A stretch of 43,242 bases of DNA, taken from positions 1 through 43,242 of the IMG/VR virus record IMGVR_UViG_3300034158_000003; one strand, written 5' to 3'. The first letter of the stretch is position 1. Every line of letters begins with the position of its first letter. The stretch comes from a virus. Positions 6,024-14,001 of this stretch are shown one piece after another. Made by a program: the position numbers and the translations under genes. The notes under the pieces were generated by a model. That model worked only from the letters and a program-made list of their open reading frames with translations. It did not search any database and was not told the origin of the DNA.

Positions 6024-8065
6024 TGGCTCTCCAGCTCCTAGAGCATCAGCTCCCAACAATCGCCGCCATGCAAAAACACTTCCGCAGCCGCGAGACGGTG
6101 AAGTGGGGCGACCGAGATATTCATCCGCCTATCGTCTGCAACGCCTCTGTTTCAAGCGGCAAAAGCATAATGATCGCGGCACTGGCCATGGCGGTCAGAA
6201 AGGCCGCCATCAACGCTGCAAAGCCTAGATCTGTCCTCGTGCTGGTCATCCAGCGCCAGGGTGAGCTGTGCATGCAGAACTCAGAAGCCGCCTGGCAGTT
6301 CAACGACGAATCCAAACTGCTGAACAACAGTCTATTCTCGGCCAGTTGCGGCAAGGTCAAATCGACCCATTTTCAAGTGGTATACGCTACCGAGGGCACG
6401 CTTTCCCGCGCTCTGGGTTTCGGCGTAAAAGCCAAGGATGGCGAGGAGCCTGAAGCGCCAAAGCCTCAATACCGCTTCTCTCCGTGCACCGTTGAAGAGA
6501 TGACCAAGACGCCCGAGCAGCGCGCACTGATGAAGAAGTTCCACCCGGACCTGATCATGTGGGATGAGTGCCACCAGATCCCATACGATAATCCGGACAG
6601 CATGGCGGTCAAGATCCTTGAGCATTTCTACGACTGCAAGCCAGCAATGCGTTTCGCAGGATTCAGCGGGTCATGCTTTCGCGGCATCGAGTCTATCGTC
6701 GGCGATACGCCTCAGCACTTATGGCGCAAGTTCGCCAGCATCAAGCCGGACGATCCTGATTACCCGGAGGGCGGGGTAGGCGACGGCATCATCACCACTG
6801 AATTCATGATCGAACAAGGCTGGGTCGTTCCGCCGACATTCGGCTATCCAGACGACACGGATAAGCAATACGACTTCAGTCACCTCAACCCGAACGGCTG
6901 GGAATATGACGAAGCGGAGATGGATGCCATTGTCAGCGATCACCAAAAGCTGCTGGCGGTCTGCTCTGACGTAATCGAGAAGTCGGCCAGCCGTAAGGGC
7001 GTACTGATCTTCGCAGCAACCCAGCGGCATGCCAGGCAGATCGCTGCCGCCATGAAAGACCTCGGCGTTGACCCAGACACCATTGGCGTCATCACCGAGA
7101 AGACCAAGGACAAGGATCGTCGTCGGATTCTGGATCAGGCGAAAACCGGCGTCATCAAGTACACGATCAACGTGGCCGTTCTGACGACAGGAGTTAACGT
7201 GCCGTGGTGGGACACGCTGGTGTTCATGCGGCCAATCGGATCTCTGGTTCTGTTGATCCAAGCTATCGGTCGAGTTCTGCGCCTGCTGATCCTTGACGGC
7301 GAAGTTCCGATGTTTGAGCGCTCCAACCTGTTCGGCCTGACTGCGGCGGATCGACTGGAGCTGATTGCAGCCAGCAGCAAGCCGGATGCTCTAGTGATGG
7401 ATTATGCCGACGTGATGAACACGCTCGGGCACCTGTACGACAACCAGATTCTCGAACAGGCCGAGCTGGAGAAGGCGAAGAAGGAGAAAAAGGATCTGAT
7501 CGAGTGCCCGAAATGTATGGCCGACCTGGGTGTTCAGACCATGAACAGTCCTTCGGCGCGGCGCTGCATCTATCGCGACAACAAGGGCGAGCGCTGTGAG
7601 CACTTCTGGCACTTCAGGTTGTGTCCTGGCTGCATGACTCAGAACGACCAAGTGGCCAGGGAGTGCCGCTCATGCCGTCGCATGCTGATCGATCCAAATG
7701 CCGTACTGAACAATAAGAGTTATTCCGATGGCGAGTCGATTCCTGTGCGCTCGATGAAAGCCGGCCACGGATCAGGCGGAAAACTCTGGTTCCGATACGA
7801 GCTCTCGACCGGCGACACGCCGATGGAAATCTTCTATCCGCATGCCGGCGACAACAAGAAGGTCAACAACATCATCTGGGGCAAGTTCGTTGATGCGCTG
7901 CCGATTGATCAGCGGTCGCGTCTAAGGTTGCGGGCAATGAAGGCTGAAACCGTTATGGAAAACATTGATCTGATACCGGTTCCGGCTGAGTTATCGGCGC
8001 GGAAGAAGGGGAGTCGCTGGACCATAGGCCGCCGTCGCTATCAGGAACAGGAGGTTGCGCTTTGA
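6023..8065 (+). CDS. SF2 DEAD/DEAH-type helicase with C-terminal zinc ribbons
   Basis: 680 aa. Motif I (ASVSSGKS, residues 41-48), motif II DECH (181-184), FSGS near 214-217, and the helicase C-terminal lobe with motif VI QAIGRVLR (413-420) define a superfamily 2 ATPase. After the helicase core comes a helical Lys/Glu segment and four CxxC-type half sites (C495/C498, C515/C525, C534/C537, C548/C551), likely zinc-binding, then about 120 further residues. It probably unwinds or translocates on DNA during phage replication or recombination. The next gene, a VRR-NUC-like nuclease, overlaps by TTGA, and this helicase-nuclease pair is a recurrent phage arrangement. Confidence 0.9.
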   Translation: MALQLLEHQLPTIAAMQKHFRSRETVKWGDRDIHPPIVCNASVSSGKSIMIAALAMAVRKAAINAAKPRSVLVLVIQRQGELCMQNSEAAWQFNDESKLLNNSLFSASCGKVKSTHFQVVYATEGTLSRALGFGVKAKDGEEPEAPKPQYRFSPCTVEEMTKTPEQRALMKKFHPDLIMWDECHQIPYDNPDSMAVKILEHFYDCKPAMRFAGFSGSCFRGIESIVGDTPQHLWRKFASIKPDDPDYPEGGVGDGIITTEFMIEQGWVVPPTFGYPDDTDKQYDFSHLNPNGWEYDEAEMDAIVSDHQKLLAVCSDVIEKSASRKGVLIFAATQRHARQIAAAMKDLGVDPDTIGVITEKTKDKDRRRILDQAKTGVIKYTINVAVLTTGVNVPWWDTLVFMRPIGSLVLLIQAIGRVLRLLILDGEVPMFERSNLFGLTAADRLELIAASSKPDALVMDYADVMNTLGHLYDNQILEQAELEKAKKEKKDLIECPKCMADLGVQTMNSPSARRCIYRDNKGERCEHFWHFRLCPGCMTQNDQVARECRSCRRMLIDPNAVLNNKSYSDGESIPVRSMKAGHGSGGKLWFRYELSTGDTPMEIFYPHAGDNKKVNNIIWGKFVDALPIDQRSRLRLRAMKAETVMENIDLIPVPAELSARKKGSRWTIGRRRYQEQEVAL

Positions 8066-8463
8066 TTCGCATCTACGACAGCGGCTATCGTGGGGAATGC
8101 CGAACCGAGCGATGCGAGCAAATCGACTGCATATCCTGGCTAAAGCATAACCATGCTGACCGCTGGCCGCTGATCTTCCATTGTCCAGGGGAGACGAAAG
8201 CCAGCCCCCAGCATATGCAAATGCGCGCCAAGGAAGGCGTTAAAGCTGGGCCGCCAGACATCATCGATCTCGGCGGCATTGTCGGCCTGTTCGAACTCAA
8301 AAGGCTTGACCGCACGAAGTCAGCGGTCAGCAAGGAGCAAAAGGATTTCTTGCGGGCTGGCGCTGAACAAGGTCACTTCGCCGCCATCGTCTACGGCTTC
8401 GAGCAGTTCAAGCTGGCCTATGCTGATTATCTGGCATTTATCGCAGAGAAACGATTGACATAG
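8062..8463 (+). CDS. VRR-NUC-like PD-(D/E)xK nuclease
   Basis: 133 aa. A TTG start with a strong GGAGG 7 bases upstream overlaps the helicase stop. The core motif is KEGVKAGPPDIIDLGG (D66) followed by LFELKR (E78-x-K80) and a Q-containing helix (KEQKDFLRAGAEQGHFA), which matches the VRR-NUC fold of Holliday-junction or flap-type nucleases. It likely works with the helicase. The final codons RLT-stop are written by the next promoter's TTGACATAG. Confidence 0.8.
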   Translation: MIRIYDSGYRGECRTERCEQIDCISWLKHNHADRWPLIFHCPGETKASPQHMQMRAKEGVKAGPPDIIDLGGIVGLFELKRLDRTKSAVSKEQKDFLRAGAEQGHFAAIVYGFEQFKLAYADYLAFIAEKRLT

Positions 8464-8483
8464 TTATTATGCGGGATTAATCT
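8455..8483 (+). promoter_or_regulatory. Promoter and operator upstream of the recombination operon
   Basis: TTGACA (8455-8460), 17-bp spacer, TAATCT (8478-8483). Dyad CATAGTTATTATG at 8459-8471. The stop codon TAG of the nuclease gene is inside the dyad. A GACAGGAGCAA ribosome site follows before 8525. Confidence 0.8.
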
Positions 8484-8524
8484 CTCGCTACCGAAACGCA
8501 ATTATCCATGACAGGAGCAAGACA

Positions 8525-8812
8525 ATGGCTAAACAAATGGTGACTCTGTACGTCCATACGATCATGCGCACCTGGGCGACGGAACCTGAGCTTTTTATCT
8601 CAGGCCGAGACATGAGCTCGGTCGATGATTACACCTTGATCTGTACTCGCGAAGCTGAAATTGATATCCCAGAATACGACACTCGCGGCCTGATGATCGA
8701 ATCGCTGAAAGCCAGCATCAAGAAGGAGCGCGCCGATTCCCAATCCCGCGTCAATATCCTGCTCGACCGCATCAGCAAGCTGAAATGCCTGACTCATGAG
8801 GTGCCGGTATGA
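8525..8812 (+). CDS. Hypothetical protein, 95 aa
   Basis: First gene after the promoter at 8455, with a GACAGGAGCAAGACA leader. The sequence has a beta-rich N-terminus (MVTLYVHTIMRTWATEPE), the segment DDYTLICTREAEIDIPEYD and a helical Lys/Arg-rich C-terminus. Similar short proteins occur before exonuclease genes in phages, with unknown function. ATGA overlap with the next gene. Confidence 0.7.
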   Translation: MAKQMVTLYVHTIMRTWATEPELFISGRDMSSVDDYTLICTREAEIDIPEYDTRGLMIESLKASIKKERADSQSRVNILLDRISKLKCLTHEVPV

Positions 8813-9063
8813 GCATCGAACAAACCCTGATCGAGCGCGGCAATCGTTACGGCGACTTCGCAGATCACGCCAAGATCTGCCAGAACATCAAGCGCGGCAT
8901 GATGTGCCAAGGAATGGATAGCCTGCCTGATATGCATCGCCAAGCGTTGGAAGTCATCGCCGACAAGATCGCACGCATCCTGTCGGGTGACCCAAACTAT
9001 GCCGATAACTGGCATGACATTCAGGGTTATGCCCGCCTTGTTGAAGAGAGACTGCCGAAATGA
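8809..9063 (+). CDS. DUF6378-family protein
   Basis: 84 aa. The motifs RGNRYGDFADHAKI, EVIADKIARILSGDPNYADNW and HDIQGYARLVEE match the DUF6378 pattern (R-x-YG-D-F ... KxxRI-x-G-D ... D-x-x-D-x-x-GYA). The family is found widely in phage early operons. The all-helical fold with conserved acidic and basic positions resembles MazG-like nucleotide pyrophosphohydrolases, but an enzymatic role is not shown. Overlaps its neighbours on both sides. Confidence 0.85.
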   Translation: MSIEQTLIERGNRYGDFADHAKICQNIKRGMMCQGMDSLPDMHRQALEVIADKIARILSGDPNYADNWHDIQGYARLVEERLPK

Positions 9064-9872
9064 TCTACGAAAACCTCCCAGCCGAAGAATACTTCGCCAT
9101 CGAAGCGGCCAGCAACTCAGGTTTGAAATTGATCCGCCGCAGCCCTGCGCATTTCAAATACAAGGAAGAAAAGGAGCCTACGCCAGCAATGGCGATGGGT
9201 ACGCACCTACATATGGCGCTGCTGGAGCCAGAGCGATTCGCCAAGCATTACGTCGTCGCTACCGAAGCCCTGGACAAGCGCAGCGCTTACTATAAGGGGC
9301 TCGTTAAAGACGTTGGTGCCGACCGCGTATTGACGCTCACCGATCATCGCAAGCTTGTCGGCATGCAGGATGCCGCCTACCGCAACAAGCGCTTTGACGC
9401 CTACATGAAAGCGCCAGGCCGAAACGAGCTATCGGTTGTCACAACCGATCCAGAAACCGGAGTACAGGTAAAATGCCGCTTCGACCGCATGGGCGACTCG
9501 ATCTTTGCGCTCGACGTGAAGAAGTGCCAGGACGCTCGCGGTGTTGAATTCACCAAGCCAATCACGAACTACGGCTATTACATGCAGGTCGCCTTCTATA
9601 GCGACGTTTGGTTCTGGGCAACTGGCGAGCGGCTGAAAGAGTTCCCGCTGTTCGCAATCGAAGAGGATTCGCCGCACGGGACAATGTTTCACGACCTCGA
9701 TGAGATCGCGCTGGAGCTGGGGCGTATTCATTATCGTGAAGCGCTCAATACTTATGCGCGCTGCCTGGAGTCTGGTATCTGGCCTGCGTATGCAGATGAA
9801 TCGGAAGTCACTAGTTTGACGAGCTGGGCGGCTAACGAGCTGCTTGGCGATGTTGAATTTGGAGGTGTGTGA
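9060..9872 (+). CDS. RecE/DUF3799-like PD-(D/E)xK exonuclease
   Basis: 270 aa. The N-terminus YFAIEAASNSGLKLIRRSPA and GTHLHMALLEPE (His49) are the hallmarks of the exonuclease VIII/DUF3799 group. E123, D142 (CRFDRM) and D152-x-K154 (LDVKK), followed by Q176 (YYMQVAFYSD), provide the PD-(D/E)xK active site. Predicted 5'-3' double-strand exonuclease for single-strand annealing recombination. Its partner is probably encoded nearby, with the product of 10048 the best candidate for the companion gene. Overlaps DUF6378 by ATGA. Confidence 0.9.
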   Translation: MIYENLPAEEYFAIEAASNSGLKLIRRSPAHFKYKEEKEPTPAMAMGTHLHMALLEPERFAKHYVVATEALDKRSAYYKGLVKDVGADRVLTLTDHRKLVGMQDAAYRNKRFDAYMKAPGRNELSVVTTDPETGVQVKCRFDRMGDSIFALDVKKCQDARGVEFTKPITNYGYYMQVAFYSDVWFWATGERLKEFPLFAIEEDSPHGTMFHDLDEIALELGRIHYREALNTYARCLESGIWPAYADESEVTSLTSWAANELLGDVEFGGV

Positions 9873-9874
9873 AT

Positions 9875-10051
9875 ATGTGGATTCTCATTGCATACCTTTA
9901 CGTCTCTGCATCGCCGGCGATGATGTCAGTTCCTGATTTCGATAATTACGATGCCTGCAACAAAGCCGGACAGGCTTTTGGTGGGCTTCCGACATTCGGT
10001 CGATACAAATTCATCTGCGTTAATCGCAACACTGGAGCTACAGCGCCATGA
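9875..10051 (+). CDS. Small protein with hydrophobic N-terminus
   Basis: 58 aa. The ATG at 9875 has GGAGG 9 bases upstream; a GTG at 9869 is in frame but too close to it. The N-terminus WILIAYLYVSASPAM looks like a membrane helix or signal sequence, followed by a polar segment with two Cys (YDACNKAG; FICVNR) that could form a disulphide outside the cytoplasm. Role unknown. ATGA overlap with the next gene. Confidence 0.6.
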   Translation: MWILIAYLYVSASPAMMSVPDFDNYDACNKAGQAFGGLPTFGRYKFICVNRNTGATAP

Positions 10052-10713
10052 CACTCACAGCCGAAGACCTGCAACGAGCAACGCAGGCAAAGTCTGACCA
10101 GCTCAATAGCTGCGACATCCTTGGCGGCTCACTTGTCGCCAAGATTGTCGACGTGAAGTCTGGCAGCAGCGAACAACCGGTGATCATCGTCATTGACTCA
10201 TGGTCGCAACCATGGAAGCCATCCAAGACCTCCCTTCGCGTCCTGTGCGCCTGCTGGGGTAATGAGCCTCAACACTGGATCGGTCGCACCGCAGTGTTGT
10301 TCTGCGATGAAACAGTGAAGTTTGGCGGCGAGGCAATCGGAGGCATTCGCACAAGCCACCTGAGCCACATCAGCGGGACAAAGAAGGTCGCGGTAAACAC
10401 GACGCGAGGCAAGAAGGGCATCCAGACTATCGAGCCGTATTACCCGCAGGACGACGCACAACCAGTGAATGCCGAGCCAATCTTCTGGCCCGACGAGGCA
10501 TTCTCCAAGCGCCTGGCGGCAGCTCAGGTCAAGATCGATTCTGGCGAGCTGACCGCCGAAGCCTTCATCGCCACGCTGGAAAAGAAGGCTCCGATGACTG
10601 TCGGTCAGAAGGCGCGGGTTAAGAAGACTCCCGCGCCAGTCGATGATGATCTCGGCGAGCCACCGCAAATAGAGGATGGCGATCCGTTCGGCATGGATCA
10701 GCCTCCGGAGTAG
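10048..10713 (+). CDS. Recombination-associated hypothetical protein, 221 aa
   Basis: The N-terminal 110 residues contain the pattern KPSKTSLRVLCACWGNEPQHW, VGR-like IGRTAVLFCDETVKFGG and AIGGIRTSHLSHI, familiar from phage proteins encoded next to RecE/ERF-type exonucleases. The C-terminus is a low-complexity acidic/proline tail (DDDLGEPPQIEDGDPFGMD), as in single-strand binding proteins. I infer a single-strand DNA or recombination accessory role, with moderate doubt. Last gene of the operon, followed by a terminator. Confidence 0.7.
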   Translation: MTLTAEDLQRATQAKSDQLNSCDILGGSLVAKIVDVKSGSSEQPVIIVIDSWSQPWKPSKTSLRVLCACWGNEPQHWIGRTAVLFCDETVKFGGEAIGGIRTSHLSHISGTKKVAVNTTRGKKGIQTIEPYYPQDDAQPVNAEPIFWPDEAFSKRLAAAQVKIDSGELTAEAFIATLEKKAPMTVGQKARVKKTPAPVDDDLGEPPQIEDGDPFGMDQPPE

Positions 10714-10727
10714 CACGCAACCCAATC

Positions 10728-10752
10728 AGCCTGCATTCGTGCGGGCTTTTTG
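10728..10752 (+). terminator. Terminator with TTCG tetraloop
   Basis: AGCCTGCA, TTCG, TGCGGGCT and then TTTTT. Eight-bp stem with a stable UUCG loop, 15 bases after the stop of the preceding gene and just before the next promoter. Confidence 0.9.
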
Positions 10753-10762
10753 TTATCTGGTG

Positions 10763-10791
10763 TTGACATAGTTATTATGCGGGCAGATACT
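10763..10791 (+). promoter_or_regulatory. Promoter and operator for the third early operon
   Basis: TTGACA (10763-10768), 17-bp spacer, GATACT (10786-10791). Dyad CATAGTTATTATG at 10767-10779. Same leader and GACAGGAGCAA ribosome site as at 8455 and 42005. Confidence 0.85.
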
Positions 10792-10820
10792 TGGCTCAAC
10801 ACAACGACAGGAGCAACAAG

Positions 10821-11216
10821 ATGAATACCCATCAAGAGCGCCGCGAACAAATTCTGATTGGCGCCATGGCTGAGCTTAAAGAAAAAGCCTCCGAAGTCAT
10901 AAGCGGAATCATGAGCGACCTTTACACGTCGTACCTGCCTCACGTCGAGTCGGATACGGAATCAAACATTTGCTACCGCGCTACCGGCATCGTCAAGAAC
11001 CTGATCGCGGGCAACTTCAAGGATGTCGGCAATAACCTCGTTGAAGTATCCGACGACTACGGCTGCAACCATTACATGCCTCTTGCGAGCTATGAGCGTT
11101 TGGTGAGGCCGCTATGCGCAGCGATGGGCGACCAGATCCAGAATGAGCGCATCAAACAACTTGAGCGCGAAGTTGAATCGCTTCGCAATATGCTCAATTC
11201 TCGCGGTATGTACTGA
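10821..11216 (+). CDS. Hypothetical protein, 131 aa
   Basis: Starts MNTHQERREQILIGAMAEL after the conserved GACAGGAGCAA. Predicted helical at both ends. The centre has DYGCNHYMPLASYERLVRP and the C-terminus is a short coiled coil (RIKQLEREVESLRNML). No enzymatic motif. First gene of its operon, followed 14 bases later by the next start. Confidence 0.7.
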   Translation: MNTHQERREQILIGAMAELKEKASEVISGIMSDLYTSYLPHVESDTESNICYRATGIVKNLIAGNFKDVGNNLVEVSDDYGCNHYMPLASYERLVRPLCAAMGDQIQNERIKQLEREVESLRNMLNSRGMY

Positions 11217-11230
11217 CAGGAGCTAAACCA

Positions 11231-11596
11231 ATGCCAGCCCTACTAACCGCCGCAGTCATCGTATGTGGCGCACTACGCCAACCAGGCGCACCACTCGCAT
11301 GCCGCGCACAGGTCTATCACGGCATCTACGCCGAACAGCCCGAATGCGCCAAGCTGTCTACCCGCGAAGCCATTCGCCTTGAAGCGGCAGTCGTTCAAGC
11401 TGGAGAGCTGACCCGTACCAGTTCGCACGGCGAATGCTTCTATGCTGCCGACGAAGGCTCCATTGTCTTCTACCTGCCAGAATTCATGAAGGTTCATATG
11501 GGCGCCAAGACCTCTGCCGTCGTGCATTACGATTTGGTTGACGGCACGCCAGTTGAGCGCAAGGCTATCAAGAAAGTTAAGGGGGCTTCGATATGA
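11231..11596 (+). CDS. Predicted exported small protein, 121 aa
   Basis: The N-terminus MPALLTAAVIVCGALRQPG reads like a short signal or anchor followed by an extracytoplasmic domain with Cys residues (LACRAQ; PECAKL; GECFYA). The C-terminal KVKGASI tail is basic. GACAGGAGC lies 8 bases upstream. An envelope-facing role is possible (for example superinfection exclusion), but this is inference only. ATGA overlap with the next gene. Confidence 0.55.
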   Translation: MPALLTAAVIVCGALRQPGAPLACRAQVYHGIYAEQPECAKLSTREAIRLEAAVVQAGELTRTSSHGECFYAADEGSIVFYLPEFMKVHMGAKTSAVVHYDLVDGTPVERKAIKKVKGASI

Positions 11597-11793
11597 GTAT
11601 CGTCCGTGAAAATCTCATGAGCCGTCCAGGCTATACGCCTTACTGTGGGAACATGGATAAGTGCAGCATGCCGAGAACTTCATGGAATGGGCGTCAGTTT
11701 CGATGTGGCCAGTGCGGCTGGGAATCTCAGTTCCCTGCTGATTTCTTGGCCGAATACCGTGCAAAATGGAACCTTTCGGAGCCACGCCCATGA
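11593..11793 (+). CDS. Zinc-ribbon small protein
   Basis: 66 aa (or 58 aa from an internal Met at 11617). Contains PYCGNMDKCSMPRTSWNGRQF and then CGQCGW: two Cys half sites forming a zinc ribbon. This RPGYTPYCGN ... CGQCGWES arrangement is recurrent in phage accessory operons; role unknown. Overlaps its neighbours by ATGA at both ends. Confidence 0.75.
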   Translation: MSIVRENLMSRPGYTPYCGNMDKCSMPRTSWNGRQFRCGQCGWESQFPADFLAEYRAKWNLSEPRP

Positions 11794-11972
11794 TCACCGA
11801 AATCCTACGCGAACACGAAGACGGCACCGGCTTCACTCTGACCACGCTCGATCCGAAGTCAGCCTTCGCCATGGCCGAAAAGATGGCATTCAGCGGTAAG
11901 GATTATTCGATCAAGCTCGGCGGCCAGAAGGGTGGCGAGTGGGTTGTTGTTGTGACGGAGGTGGCGAAGTGA
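11790..11972 (+). CDS. Hypothetical protein, 60 aa
   Basis: The start at 11790 is chosen for its ATGA overlap with the preceding stop; an in-frame Met at 11766 would overlap more. Compact alpha/beta protein (FTLTTLDPKSAFAMAEKMAF; YSIKLGG ... EWVVVVTEV). No known role. Confidence 0.65.
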   Translation: MITEILREHEDGTGFTLTTLDPKSAFAMAEKMAFSGKDYSIKLGGQKGGEWVVVVTEVAK

Positions 11973-12241
11973 GCATAAAATACAAGATAATAACTTGCTC
12001 GCAGGATTCCCGCTATCCGCAAGATCTGGTGTTAACGTTACGCTTTGAGGGTGGAGAAGCGCCGGATGCTGGCCCCGTTATCTGCCTTGTCGAGGATGCG
12101 CTAGATCTTCTGGCCGCCCTTCAGCATTGCGAGATGCGCTTAACGGCAATGGTCGGCATGAGTGACCTTTGCGCCGATGAAATTCAGCGATCAATCGATG
12201 TTGCTCGCAGCGCTATCACCAAAGCCAGAGGTGAATCATGA
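11969..12241 (+). CDS. Hypothetical protein, 90 aa
   Basis: GTG start overlapping the previous stop (GTGA) with GGAGG upstream. N-terminal beta-rich half, C-terminal helices (EDALDLLAALQHCEMRL; EIQRSIDVARSAITK). No family recognised. ATGA overlap with the following ORF. Confidence 0.65.
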   Translation: MSIKYKIITCSQDSRYPQDLVLTLRFEGGEAPDAGPVICLVEDALDLLAALQHCEMRLTAMVGMSDLCADEIQRSIDVARSAITKARGES

Positions 12242-12390
12242 AAAACAAAATCCACCGCGATCTTCCCTGGAAGCCGACTTGCTGGGTAGGCGACAAAAAT
12301 CCTGTACATCTGGCCGACATGGAAAATGAGGTCAAGAAGGATTCGGCAGCCAAGGCGACTGCGGCAATCTTGAGGGCGATGCGGAAATGA
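12238..12390 (+). CDS. Small hypothetical protein, 50 aa
   Basis: MKNKIHRDLPWKPTCW at the N-terminus and a helical Ala/Lys-rich tail (KKDSAAKATAAILRAMRK). Overlaps both neighbours by ATGA, which is the main support along with reading-frame continuity. Function unknown. Confidence 0.6.
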   Translation: MKNKIHRDLPWKPTCWVGDKNPVHLADMENEVKKDSAAKATAAILRAMRK

Positions 12391-12617
12391 GCGACCAATC
12401 TAATCAGCCTGACTGGAGAAGGGCTCCGGATGGCGCAACTCACTGGGCGCCAGACTCAAAAAGTTATAGTGAGTGCTGGTATAAGAAAGTCGGCGCTTAT
12501 TGGTGGTTTGCCAAAGCATGGTGCAATTCAAAGGAATGGCACCGAATGAATACACCGCCGTCAATTTTCAGAAAAGGCAAGATGGTAAAGAGACCACAAC
12601 AAAAAAGCGCCCCTTGA
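12387..12617 (+). CDS. Small aromatic-rich phage protein, 76 aa
   Basis: The motif WRRAPDGATHWAPDSKS followed by CWYKK, YWWFAKAWC and a basic tail fits a family of short Trp-rich phage proteins (W-x-x-AP-x-GATHWA) of unknown role. Its stop codon lies inside the loop region of the convergent terminator at 12599-12623. Confidence 0.7.
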   Translation: MSDQSNQPDWRRAPDGATHWAPDSKSYSECWYKKVGAYWWFAKAWCNSKEWHRMNTPPSIFRKGKMVKRPQQKSAP

Positions 12618-12623
12618 GGCGCT
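12599..12623 (-). terminator. Terminator of the late (structural/lysis) operon
   Basis: On the minus strand AGCGCC, six-base loop, GGCGCT and then TTTTTT. It lies just after the holin stop. The plus strand has TTTATT after the same stem, so it may also stop the convergent early operon. Confidence 0.85.
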
Positions 12624-12641
12624 TTATTCGTTCCGCGTTGA

Positions 12642-13232
12642 TCACTTATCCGGCTTCGTCACCGTGCCAGCGGAGGTGGCGAAGTCCGTGACAATCGCAT
12701 TCTGTTTCTGCGACTCCTTGGTCATACCGAACCAAAATCCCATCACTTCCTTTGTCATGCCCAGCCACAGGCCGAGCACGGTTCCGACTGTCAGCGCAGC
12801 GGTCGGATCTTTGATGACCTCGTTCGCCCACCCGATCAGCACGGCCACGACGACAAACAGGGATCCGCCCAGCATGATGAACGTCAGGGCAGGCCGCACA
12901 ATGTCATTCGGCTGCTTGCCGGCCAACTGCCTGGCGCTATCCCGATCAGCAGCTTCGGCGGCATATTGCGCGCCAGCAGCCTGGAGCCGGATCGTTTCAG
13001 CCTGAACAGACAGCTTCTCCAGCTCGACACGCGCATTCAATTGCAGCTCTTGCACACGAACCATGGCGCCAGGGTTGCCAGCGAGCGCCACACTGACCGC
13101 GTCAGGGTCATTTGGCACATTCAGTGCGCTAGCGACCAAAGCGCCTACAGCAGCGCCAGCGGGGCCACCAAGCAGGGTGCCGACGATTGGCGCAGCTCGC
13201 CCAACGATTCCGCCGATATCAGACCAGTTCAT
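12642..13232 (-). CDS. 3TM-type holin
   Basis: 196 aa from the ATG at 13232 (GGAGTG upstream; 13271 is a longer, less likely opening). An N-terminal Gly/Ala-rich hydrophobic segment (about residues 8-35), a helical Glu/Gln-rich middle, then two clear membrane helices (LTFIMLGGSLFVVVAVLIGW and ALTVGTVLGLWLGM). This matches the 'holin of 3TMs' family associated with phage and gene-transfer-agent release. Predicted to time lysis. It overlaps the endolysin stop and is the last gene of the late operon. Confidence 0.8.
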   Translation of the reverse strand: MNWSDIGGIVGRAAPIVGTLLGGPAGAAVGALVASALNVPNDPDAVSVALAGNPGAMVRVQELQLNARVELEKLSVQAETIRLQAAGAQYAAEAADRDSARQLAGKQPNDIVRPALTFIMLGGSLFVVVAVLIGWANEVIKDPTAALTVGTVLGLWLGMTKEVMGFWFGMTKESQKQNAIVTDFATSAGTVTKPDK

Positions 13233-13699
13233 CGCACGCACTCCAATCCAAAAGCCCAAGACGCCGCCCATTCTTCAGGATGCGGCCTGCCTGGACGCCA
13301 CAGACGCTCGGCATACATCTCCCAGGCATCAGCGGAATTAGCTGGAAGTGGAAACGGATCGGTGTACATCAGCAGGCGGGCAAAGACGGCGCCCAAGACA
13401 TCGTCAGTTTCCATTGCCTTCCATACGGCCATGCGTTCCGGCTCTACGCCGCACGCTTTGCACGCTTCTTTGGCGAGCTTGGCGGTAGCCAAATGGCTCA
13501 GCACGCCATTGATCGCAGCAAGTCGCCCATTTTCAAACTGCCAATAAGACCGCGCCGGACCATTGCCGTACTGGATGCGAACCTTGTATTTCGATTCCTG
13601 ATAGCCGATGGCCGCGTGAATGACTCGCGCCAGCCTGGAATCCATCTTGACCGGCAGCAACTGGAATGCCGCGTCTACTGCTGCTTTCGGGTAGGTCAT
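13229..13699 (-). CDS. Endolysin, lysozyme/lytic-transglycosylase fold
   Basis: 156 aa. The segment AAIGYQESKYKVRIQ (E35 as likely catalytic acid), GPARSYWQFE (48-56) and an NG-x(3)-A-x-NGVL segment match small phage endolysins with a GH23-like motif (E-S ... GPARG-WQFE). It should cleave the glycan strand of peptidoglycan. No signal sequence, so release depends on the neighbouring holin. ATGA overlap with the upstream gene. Confidence 0.85.
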   Translation of the reverse strand: MTYPKAAVDAAFQLLPVKMDSRLARVIHAAIGYQESKYKVRIQYGNGPARSYWQFENGRLAAINGVLSHLATAKLAKEACKACGVEPERMAVWKAMETDDVLGAVFARLLMYTDPFPLPANSADAWEMYAERLWRPGRPHPEEWAASWAFGLECVR

Positions 13700-14001
13700 T
13701 TCGCATTCACTCCAATTCGGCAGACGCCGACCAATGCCGCGATTTCTTTGTCTTTCTTCCCGAGCTGCCGCATATAACGATTATGTAGACTGGCCCGCTC
13801 CTTGCCTGCCGCCACCGAGAACTCTGCCAGCACCTCTTGATGCTTGGCATCCGTGGCCGCCAGCGTATCCTGATACTTGATCGACGCCATCGAATAGCCG
13901 AAACCTACAGCCAGGGCAATCGAGATAGCCCCGTAACACATGAAAAGCTTCCGCTCTTTCGATGCTCTAACTGGATCACAGTGTTGTGATTGATCGGACA
14001 T
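13696..14001 (-). CDS. Rz-like inner-membrane spanin candidate
   Basis: 101 aa from the ATG at 14001, preceded by GGAGGG. Cytoplasmic basic start, one membrane helix (MCYGAISIALAVGFGYSMA), then a periplasmic helical segment (TLAATDAKHQEVLAEFSVAAGKERASL). This topology and its position in the lysis cassette suggest an i-spanin. No lipoprotein o-spanin was identified, so the call is tentative. Confidence 0.6.
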   Translation of the reverse strand: MSDQSQHCDPVRASKERKLFMCYGAISIALAVGFGYSMASIKYQDTLAATDAKHQEVLAEFSVAAGKERASLHNRYMRQLGKKDKEIAALVGVCRIGVNAK

